NCBI GenBank assembly: GCA_910587865.1
Contig: CAJUNX010000015.1
Location: 1 to 12,107, forward strand
DNA: 12,107 nt
Source: an uncultured Roseburia sp.
Lineage (GTDB): Bacteria > Bacillota > Clostridia > Lachnospirales > Lachnospiraceae
Direction: 5' to 3'
In this document: positions 7,286 through 12,107 of the stretch, in pieces
How positions within the stretch are numbered: position 1 is the stretch's first letter
Layout: each line of letters begins with the position of its first letter
The notes under the pieces: model-generated
What the model was told of the DNA's origin: nothing
What the model saw: the letters and a program-made list of their open reading frames with translations, nothing else
Database searches by the model: none
Program-made: the position numbers and the translations under genes

Positions 7286-8734
7286 TCACTCGCGGTGCAT
7301 CGAAAAGCTCTCCATATCGTAATTCTTCAGATTCTCCAGGATACCGCGCTCATCCGCCTGTGAGATCAGAGCGTCACGGTCTTTCCGTGAGGAAATCTGG
7401 TCGTTGAATGCGCTCGGCCCGCCGACACAGCCGCCGTCGCAGACCATACCCTCGATAAAGTCCTCCGGAAGCCTTGCCACCTTAAGCAGCAGCAGCGCTT
7501 TTTTGCATTCCTGCGCGCCGTTTGCGCGGCACACCTTCGCGTAGATCTCGTCCCCGGATTCCTTTAAGCTCTCGAGCACAGCCGCCGTCACGCCGCCCGA
7601 ATTGGCAAACCGCTTGCCGAAGGTGGACGCGATCTGGTCATCGTTCTCGCACGGCTTCAGCACGATATCCTTCGCCTTCATAATCGCACGGATCTCGCTG
7701 TAAGTCAGCACATAGTCCGCATTGCCCGGGATCTGCTGATCCACAACCTCAGACTTCTTCGCGAGACACGGACCGATAAAGACCGTGACTGCCTCCGGAT
7801 CCCTGGCCTTGATCAGACGGGAAACCGCACACATCGGGGAAACCGTCGTCGACACGCAGTCCGCAAGCTCCGGATAGTGCTTGCGCACCATATTCACAAA
7901 CGCCGGACAGCAGGACGTCACCTTTTTCTTTCCTTCCTTATAGGCCTCTGCCCATTCCTCCGCCTCATAGGCCGCCGTCATATCGCCGCCTAATCCCACG
8001 TCGTAGAAATCGGTAAAGCCAAGCTCCTTCATGGCCTTCTTCCAGCTCGCCATCGTGATATCCGCTCCGAACTGTCCCTCGGTCGCCGGCGCTGCCATCG
8101 CATAGACAGGCTTTCCGGACTTTAACGCCTCAATCACATCCACGATAAAGGTCTTCGATCCGATCGCTCCGAACGGACAGCTGTGGATACATTTGCCGCA
8201 GCTGATGCACTTGTTCCGGTCAATCACAGAGATACCGCGGTCATCGTATGTAATCGCATCCACCGGGCAGCTGTATTTGCATGGTCTCTTCAGATGCGCG
8301 ATCGCATTGTACGGACATGCCTGCGCACATTTGCCGCACTCCTTGCACTTCGACGCATCGATATGCGAGCGATGCCGTCCCGACTCGATCGCTCCGAATT
8401 TACAGGCATTGATACATGCTTTTCCGATACAGTTCTGGCAGTTCTCGGTTACGGTGTAACTGGAAATCGGACAGTCCTCACATGCGGAACTGAGCACCTG
8501 AATGATATTGCCGTCATCCACCGGTCCGGGCGCTTTGCCCTCCGCCAGGCGGACTCTCTGCCGGATGATCTCACGCTCTTTGTAGATACAACAGCGGAAC
8601 TGCGGTGTCGGCCCGGGAATCAGCTCCAATGCGATATGGTCCCGCTTCGCGTCCAACTCTCCCGCAAACGCAAGCTTCGCCACTTCGTAGAGCACATCGT
8701 GTTTGATTCGAATCACATTTCCATCAGCATACAT
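7286..8734 (-). CDS. Monomeric [FeFe]-hydrogenase (HydA-like) with N-terminal 4Fe-4S clusters
   Basis: A 482-residue soluble iron-sulfur enzyme of the [Fe]-hydrogenase large-subunit family, which interconverts protons and H2 with ferredoxin-type electron carriers. Start at MYADGNVIRI, with GAGG 9 bases upstream. N-terminal cysteine sets: C85/C88, CxxCxxxxCxxxC at 99-111, a ferredoxin set C130, C133, C136, C140, an extra CxxxC at 152-156, and C176, C179, C182, C186. H-cluster motifs: TSCCPAF (Cys275, Cys276), GPCLAKKSE (Cys323, Lys326, Glu329), and EGMVCDGGCVGG (Cys432, Cys436). All ligating Cys are kept, but TSCCPGW, MPCxxK and ExMACxxGC of the classic clostridial enzyme are changed at neighbouring positions, which fits the divergent group-B-like branch and not the classic CpI type. 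No maturase genes HydE, HydF or HydG are here. Activity direction is unknown. Confidence 0.9.
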   Translation of the reverse strand: MYADGNVIRIKHDVLYEVAKLAFAGELDAKRDHIALELIPGPTPQFRCCIYKEREIIRQRVRLAEGKAPGPVDDGNIIQVLSSACEDCPISSYTVTENCQNCIGKACINACKFGAIESGRHRSHIDASKCKECGKCAQACPYNAIAHLKRPCKYSCPVDAITYDDRGISVIDRNKCISCGKCIHSCPFGAIGSKTFIVDVIEALKSGKPVYAMAAPATEGQFGADITMASWKKAMKELGFTDFYDVGLGGDMTAAYEAEEWAEAYKEGKKKVTSCCPAFVNMVRKHYPELADCVSTTVSPMCAVSRLIKARDPEAVTVFIGPCLAKKSEVVDQQIPGNADYVLTYSEIRAIMKAKDIVLKPCENDDQIASTFGKRFANSGGVTAAVLESLKESGDEIYAKVCRANGAQECKKALLLLKVARLPEDFIEGMVCDGGCVGGPSAFNDQISSRKDRDALISQADERGILENLKNYDMESFSMHRE

Positions 8735-8858
8735 CGTGTTTACCTCGCTCTTTTCTTGTGGTTTTTGAGTATGAAATCCCCTGATGTCTCTGGTGCCTGT
8801 TTTATCCTGCATAAAGCACACGCTCTTCCATTCACCGGGACCGGGTTTTCTATCATAA

Positions 8859-8886
8859 ATTATAAAGATTCCTGGAAGAATTTCAA
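8859..8886 (-). promoter_or_regulatory. Candidate promoter of the hydrogenase gene
   Basis: On the minus strand TTGAAA (8886-8881), 16-base spacer, TATAAT (8864-8859). This would give a leader of about 115 bases before the hydrogenase start. The leader holds a small hairpin (TTTAT-gcagg-ATAAA) and a CCCGGT/CCCGGT repeat but no riboswitch class I recognise, and no Rex-like site is seen. Confidence 0.6.
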
Positions 8887-8944
8887 GTGCTTTGCGTGTT
8901 TTTCTTCGGATACAGTGACATTTTCGCTGCAAAACGGAACCGGT

Positions 8945-9016
8945 TCACGCGTCAATCTTCTTTTTGATCTGAGGCACCGTAAATCCCGGCCGCTGCTCTA
9001 CATGTTCACGTTTCAT
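8945..9016 (-). CDS. Small ORF, 23 aa, with very strong ribosome binding site
   Basis: ATG at 9016 is preceded by GGAGGAG at an ideal 7-base spacing and encodes MKREHVEQRPGFTVPQIKKK followed by IDA and a stop. It lies upstream of the hydrogenase promoter on the same strand. It is basic and has no membrane segment. It may be a real small protein, a leader peptide, or the surviving start of a longer gene. I recognise no family. Confidence 0.4.
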   Translation of the reverse strand: MKREHVEQRPGFTVPQIKKKIDA

Positions 9017-9060
9017 GACTGTGCTCCTCCCGACGCACGGCGCCCAGGCGCCTTAAGACT

Positions 9061-9246
9061 CTCCTTCGGATAACGCGTCTGCGCCGCGCGGACGGCCGCG
9101 GTCAGCCCGAAGATGTTGACAAACGGCAGGCGGAACAGCTGTCTTATAGAGATTGACAGGCGACACAGGAACGCTTTGAACGGCTCACAGAGGATATGAC
9201 GCAGGCGCAGGATATCACAAACAGTTACAATCAGAACATGCCTTAG
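9061..9246 (+). pseudogene. Possible decayed 3' end of a protein gene
   Basis: One plus-strand frame reads as amphipathic, charged coding-like sequence: up to DVDKRQAEQLSYRD, a TGA at 9154, then QATQERFERLTEDMTQAQDI and a further eight residues to a TAG at 9244. A single C-to-T change (CGA to TGA) would explain the internal stop. There is no start codon with a ribosome binding site. It resembles the helical tail of a longer protein, family unknown; it could also be chance. Confidence 0.25.
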
Positions 9247-9266
9247 AATGGATACAGCACAAATTC

Positions 9267-9295
9267 TTGACAAATACATCGAGACTCGATATAAT
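9267..9295 (+). promoter_or_regulatory. Consensus promoter of the padR-DUF2812 unit
   Basis: TTGACA (9267-9272), exactly 17 bases, TATAAT (9290-9295): both hexamers match the sigma-A consensus perfectly. A palindromic operator fills most of the spacer, so this strong promoter is expected to be kept down by a repressor. Confidence 0.88.
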
Positions 9296-9312
9296 GTATG
9301 TCGAGGCTCGAT
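9278..9312 (+). promoter_or_regulatory. Two palindromic operators, probably for PadR
   Basis: ATCGAGACTCGAT (9278-9290) is a perfect 6-1-6 palindrome between -35 and -10; GTCGAGGCTCGAT (9300-9312) has a perfect 5-1-5 core just downstream of the -10. Their centres are 22 bp apart, about two helical turns, putting them on one DNA face. A further palindrome, TCGATATATCGA, overlaps the second at 9308-9319. The position over the promoter of a padR gene strongly suggests autorepression; the assignment to PadR is inference. Confidence 0.75.
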
Positions 9313-9340
9313 ATATCGAAGTGGAATAGTGAGGATGCCT

Positions 9341-9664
9341 ATGAATAGTAAAATAAAAAGAATTTATGTACCTATGACAGAAACCGGCTTTTACATTTTA
9401 TTCTGTCTCCAGCAACCCCAGCATGGCTACGGAATTAGTCAGCAGGTCAGGCAAATGACAGGCGGAGAGTTAATCATTAGTGCAGGAACAATGTACGGAA
9501 CGCTTTCTAAAATGGAAAAAGATGGCTTAATTGTTTTTGAGAGAGAGGAAGAAAAAAGAAAACTTTATCGAATTACCGAACTCGGAAAAGAGATCTTACA
9601 TCTTGAGATTAAACGCATAGAGCGATTGTATAAGAATAGCAAAGGAGAGGAAAACAATGAATAA
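9341..9664 (+). CDS. PadR family transcriptional regulator
   Basis: A 107-residue winged-helix repressor of the short PadR (subfamily 2) type. Start at the ATG at 9341 because GTGAGG lies about 8 bases upstream; the ATG 6 bases earlier is too close to that site, and a start at 9248 would lie ahead of the promoter. Seen: TETGFYILFCLQQPQHGYGI at 14-33, the recognition-helix region SAGTMYGTLSKMEKDGLI (about 47-64), the wing REEEKRKLYRITELGKE (about 68-84), and a C-terminal dimer helix. Such proteins usually repress their own operon and are released by a small ligand or by a partner. The gene overlaps the DUF2812 start by 8 bp, so the two are translationally coupled. Both are visibly AT-richer than the flanking genes, suggesting acquisition as a unit. 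Confidence 0.94.
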   Translation: MNSKIKRIYVPMTETGFYILFCLQQPQHGYGISQQVRQMTGGELIISAGTMYGTLSKMEKDGLIVFEREEEKRKLYRITELGKEILHLEIKRIERLYKNSKGEENNE

Positions 9665-10208
9665 CAAAAAAACTGTAATACGCTTTTTTACCATTGCAGA
9701 TTATGAAGAAGAAGAAATCTGGCTGCATAATCAGCATATGAATGGCTGGAGACTGGTAAAAATGATTCTCCCTTGTTTCTTTCTTTTCGAAAAGTGTACG
9801 CCAGCGGAAACAGCATACCGACTGGATTATAAAAACAATTCGGAAACCAGTAACTATTTCCAGATTTTTAGAGATTACGGTTGGGAATATATTGGTCGTT
9901 GTGCCGGATGGCTGTATTTTCGCAAACCGTTAACAGAGATGGATTCCGAGCGTGATGGCGAAATATTTTCCGATAACGAATCAAGAATAGATATGATCGA
10001 CCATGTAGTAAAAACTCGTTTTCTTCCAATTTTAATCATCTTTCTATGCTGCGTTCTTCCGAATTTTATAAGAAGCATAGAAACCAATGACCCATTTACA
10101 ACCGTGTTCACCGTGTTCTTTGCAATCATGACCCTGCTATATATTTATCTGATTGTTTATTGTAGTTTGAAATTGCGAAAGTTATGGAAAAAATATAGAA
10201 ATGATTAA
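9657..10208 (+). CDS. DUF2812 membrane protein, partner of PadR
   Basis: A 183-residue protein with an N-terminal DUF2812 region (about 5-95) followed by two membrane segments (about 121-138 and 147-171) and a short basic tail. Family features seen: the start KTVIRFFTIADYEEEEIWLH, then HMNGWRLVK, a Tyr/Asp-rich strand around 54-60, and the pattern FQIFRDYGWEYIG followed by CAGWLYFRK. DUF2812 proteins commonly sit next to padR genes in Firmicutes; their job is not known, and a membrane-linked sensor controlling PadR is a reasonable guess. GGAGAGG stands just upstream, inside the padR end. Last gene of the unit; a hairpin follows at 10239. Confidence 0.9.
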   Translation: MNNKKTVIRFFTIADYEEEEIWLHNQHMNGWRLVKMILPCFFLFEKCTPAETAYRLDYKNNSETSNYFQIFRDYGWEYIGRCAGWLYFRKPLTEMDSERDGEIFSDNESRIDMIDHVVKTRFLPILIIFLCCVLPNFIRSIETNDPFTTVFTVFFAIMTLLYIYLIVYCSLKLRKLWKKYRND

Positions 10209-10238
10209 AATACATGTTTATGACGTCAGGGGCAAACG

Positions 10239-10272
10239 GTCATGTGTTTCACGTCTGCGTGAAACACATGAC
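10239..10272. terminator. 14-bp perfect hairpin between convergent genes
   Basis: GTCATGTGTTTCAC (10239-10252) pairs perfectly with GTGAAACACATGAC (10259-10272), 6-base loop. It lies between the DUF2812 stop and the end of the oppositely transcribed membrane protein gene, so it could serve both. T runs are short on both sides (TTTG on plus, GTTTG on minus), so strength is uncertain; an operator is an alternative. Confidence 0.5.
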
Positions 10273-10314
10273 TTTGTGACCCGCCAAACATAAGAAAGCA
10301 GCCATTTTCCGCAG

Positions 10315-10338
10315 AAAAATCTTCCGTAAAGATCTTTT
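10315..10338 (-). terminator. Weak terminator-like hairpin after the membrane protein
   Basis: On the minus strand AAAAGATCTT and AAGATTTTT pair over about 9 bp with one G-U and a 5-base loop, shortly after the stop at 10355-10357. The stem is AT-rich and the T run is part of the stem, so it is only a candidate. Confidence 0.3.
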
Positions 10339-10354
10339 GTCCCGTTTTATTCTC

Positions 10355-10549
10355 TCACCGCATCCACGTCTCCGACAGGCGCTTTGCCATATAGTGCGAC
10401 ACATTAAAGTTGCGGAGCGTGATATCGTTTATCTCCCGATCGTTTCTTTCCAGATAAAAATCCAGCCAGATCCGCTCCGCGGCTCCCCCGTACGGATCAT
10501 TTCTGTCAGATTCCGCCGGCTGCTCCCGCCGGCTGTCTGTATCCTGCAC
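10355..10549 (-). other. Displaced C-terminal segment of the DUF4153/DUF4173-like protein
   Basis: In the frame reached by a -1 shift within the G9 run, about 66 residues follow: DVQDTDSRREQPAESDRND, then GGAAERIWLDFYLERNDREI, then TLRNFNVSHYMAKRLSETW and a stop at 10355. The pattern of a short acidic tail followed by RNFNVSHYMAKRL looks like the natural end of DUF4173-type proteins, whereas the end in the unshifted frame is low-complexity Gly/Ser/Arg sequence. GTG at 10549 is not a convincing independent start. Confidence 0.55.
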
Positions 10550-12107
10550 GTCCGCCCCCCCCCACCCGAATTCTCTTCCGTCTGCAGCGCTTCCGGATGT
10601 TTCCTCAGATACGCATCGATCGCCGGCGCGGCGTCCGTGGAGAGCGTGTAGATATAAGCGTAATCCACAACCTTATTCCCGCTGCCCGACGCATCCACCT
10701 GCGACAGGTTATAGGACGCGATAAAATAATCCACATGTGAAAAGGAAAACGCCAGGTACACCACACTCACCGCCACGATCCCGTAGCGGAACAGCGGAAA
10801 CTGCGGCTTTACAATCAGACACATCACTCCCGTCATCAGAAGCGCGATCAGAAGCAGCGCGACCAGCACAAAAATCCGAAGGAAGGTCAGCTGGTAAGCT
10901 CCGATGTAGAGCAGCATCCGATAGGCGCTCGACGCCGTCATGACGAGCGTACACCCGGAAATCACAAACAGGATTACATTTAACAGCCCGCTTTCCCGGA
11001 AGTATTTTTTTACCGCAAGCACAAGGATCAGATTGAGCACGCACACATACAGCAGCTGAAAAAAACCCCTCCTCGCATACTGCGCACAGGTCACGCCCTC
11101 CGGGAGCTGCATATTTCCCAAAAACAAATACACCACCTGGATCACACAGAATACCAGATACAGAAGCGCAATCATAGCTGTCACCGTGATCGCGATCACC
11201 GGTTCCCCCGTCCGGTGCTCCTTCACCGTCACCTTCCCTGCGTGTTCCCGGACAAAACGCACCCCGCAGTACGAGGAAAAAAATCCAAACAGCAGCATAA
11301 ATGTGATGCCGAACACCTTTTCCGGGATCAGAAACGTCGAGAAGAAACGTTCCAGAAAATCCGCAAACACCAGATCCGCGGAGGCCAGCAGGATACCGAG
11401 AACGAGCAGACACGGCACTGCGATCCCGATTCCGGCCGCCACATACCAGCCTGCCCCGGCACTCCCGTCATTCTTTTCCTTTCGCTTCTTAATATATGCT
11501 TTCCCGTCCGTAAACGGCCGAAACATGCTGCCGACGGCACCGCACACGGCAGTCCCGATTTCCAGCAGATATTTTCCGAAATCCCACTCCGCATCATTTC
11601 CGAAATTGTGCAAAAGCAGTGCGACGGCCAGCAGAAAGATCGCCGCGTAATTCAGCCACAGGATCCACTGATTCCCGGTCAGAACATTCGAGAGGCAAAG
11701 CAGCAGCATCACTGCCGCCACAAAGATGCTGTCCCGCTTCCAGCGGATATCGGATATCCGGAATACATAATACGTATATCCAAGCAGTGCGGGAGCCCAC
11801 AGCGCCACCGTGATCCCCGCCATATTCTTATACAGGCAGAATGTGTAAATCAGGGTGTAGATCAGGCTGGCGGATGCAAGCTTCCCGAACAGTTTCCCGC
11901 CGATCTGGCGCTGGCGTTCCTCTTCCCTGCGCCGCAGTTCCTCCTCCTGACGATATCGCTCCATGGGCGATATGACGCCTGACTCCGGCGGCATCCCGCC
12001 CGGCGCACTCCCGCCCGACATATTTTCCACTCCCGGCGGCATCCCGCCCGGCGCATTTCCCACTCCCGGCGGCATCCCGCCCGGCGCATTTCCCATTCCC
12101 GGCGGCA
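10429..12107 (-). CDS. Multipass membrane protein, DUF4153/DUF4173-like (5' partial, probable frameshift near 3' end)
   Basis: Open to the right edge of the window, so the true start is not seen; the ATG at 12096 lies inside a repeat and is probably internal. Order of parts: a Gly-Met-Pro-Pro repeat tract, a charged helix (MERYRQEEELRRREEERQRQ), then about 11-12 membrane segments with short loops, including the stretch SSAYRMLLYIGAYQLTFLR that I associate with the DUF4153/DUF4173 family, and a C-terminal soluble tail from YNLSQVDASGSGNKVVDYAY to AIDAYLRKHPEALQ. The function of this family is not known. In this frame the protein ends at 10429 with an odd Gly/Arg/Ser-rich tail that begins exactly at a run of nine G; a better C-terminus lies one frame over, down to 10355. 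The gene converges on the padR-DUF2812 unit. Confidence 0.8.
   Translation of the reverse strand, partial: PPGMGNAPGGMPPGVGNAPGGMPPGVENMSGGSAPGGMPPESGVISPMERYRQEEELRRREEERQRQIGGKLFGKLASASLIYTLIYTFCLYKNMAGITVALWAPALLGYTYYVFRISDIRWKRDSIFVAAVMLLLCLSNVLTGNQWILWLNYAAIFLLAVALLLHNFGNDAEWDFGKYLLEIGTAVCGAVGSMFRPFTDGKAYIKKRKEKNDGSAGAGWYVAAGIGIAVPCLLVLGILLASADLVFADFLERFFSTFLIPEKVFGITFMLLFGFFSSYCGVRFVREHAGKVTVKEHRTGEPVIAITVTAMIALLYLVFCVIQVVYLFLGNMQLPEGVTCAQYARRGFFQLLYVCVLNLILVLAVKKYFRESGLLNVILFVISGCTLVMTASSAYRMLLYIGAYQLTFLRIFVLVALLLIALLMTGVMCLIVKPQFPLFRYGIVAVSVVYLAFSFSHVDYFIASYNLSQVDASGSGNKVVDYAYIYTLSTDAAPAIDAYLRKHPEALQTEENSGGGGRTCRIQTAGGSSRRNLTEMIRTGEPRSGSGWIFIWKETIGR
10555..10563 (-). repeat. Homopolymer run of nine G in the coding strand
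   Basis: Nine C on the plus strand (nine G in the mRNA) within the membrane protein gene. It is the exact point where the convincing reading frame changes. One G more, two fewer, or -1 slippage would join the two frames. Confidence 0.9.
12029..12107 (-). repeat. 33-bp tandem repeat coding for GNAPGGMPPG(V/M) units
   Basis: 12029-12061 and 12062-12094 are identical 33-bp units, and a third begins at 12095 with one visible change (ATT for ACT) and runs off the window. A decayed unit lies at about 11986-12028. Each unit encodes 11 residues rich in Gly, Pro and Met. Copy number probably varies. Confidence 0.9.

Noticed and set aside
8183..9073. Long plus-strand ORF (296 codons) opposite the hydrogenase
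   Set aside because: It is the complement of clear iron-sulfur enzyme coding sequence and its promoter region, has no ribosome binding site and no recognisable domain.
11215..11982. 255-codon plus-strand ORF and a 234-codon minus ORF (10709-11413) over the membrane protein
   Set aside because: Both are shadows of the multipass membrane gene; their translations are rich in Arg, His and Cys without domains.
12029..12107. CRISPR-like array
   Set aside because: The 33-bp units are directly adjacent with no spacers and encode an in-frame protein repeat.
1..12107. tRNA, rRNA, insertion sequence or origin
   Set aside because: None was seen on reading; no transposase-like frame or terminal repeats were found.

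Overview
The window looks like chromosome of an anaerobic Gram-positive bacterium of the class Clostridia, probably a gut Lachnospiraceae relative. The support is a groES-groEL operon with a perfect CIRCE operator, a cytoplasmic [FeFe]-hydrogenase of the type common in fermentative Clostridia, a PadR-DUF2812 pair, a DUF4153/DUF4173-like membrane protein, strong AGGAGG ribosome binding sites and a VanRS-like two-component system. Genus and family are inference; no rRNA or tRNA gene is visible.

Left part (1 to about 2897, plus strand). The window opens inside an OmpR-type response regulator. It is followed, overlapping, by its VanS-like histidine kinase and then by a lipoprotein made of two copies of one domain. 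Hairpins that look like terminators follow the kinase and the lipoprotein. In front of the lipoprotein are short direct repeats spaced 11 bp, a plausible binding site for the response regulator. A well-started but only 35-residue ORF then runs into the groEL terminator and stops in its T-tract. This block may be the end of an acquired element that stops next to groEL; that is inference.

Central part (2896 to about 9016, minus strand). Read from right to left this holds a 23-codon ORF with an excellent ribosome binding site, a monomeric [FeFe]-hydrogenase with its own promoter, a Cof-type HAD phosphatase, a DUF2974-type alpha/beta hydrolase 11 bp behind it, and then groES-groEL with promoter, CIRCE and terminator. 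The groE part is heat-shock regulated through HrcA; the hydrogenase disposes of or recycles reducing equivalents.

Right part (about 9060 to 12107). A stretch of about 190 bp with a possible decayed reading frame precedes an AT-richer PadR-DUF2812 cassette. Its promoter is a consensus TTGACA-17-TATAAT carrying two palindromic operators 22 bp apart, as expected for an autoregulated PadR unit. Convergent to it is a large membrane protein with a Gly-Met-Pro-Pro repeat N-terminus that runs off the window. Its natural-looking C-terminus lies in another frame behind a run of nine G, suggesting slippage, phase variation or a sequence error.

I did not find a clearly new multi-gene system. The strongest leads are the G9 frame switch, the two-component system/lipoprotein unit with its candidate operator and abrupt edge at groEL, and the dual PadR operator.
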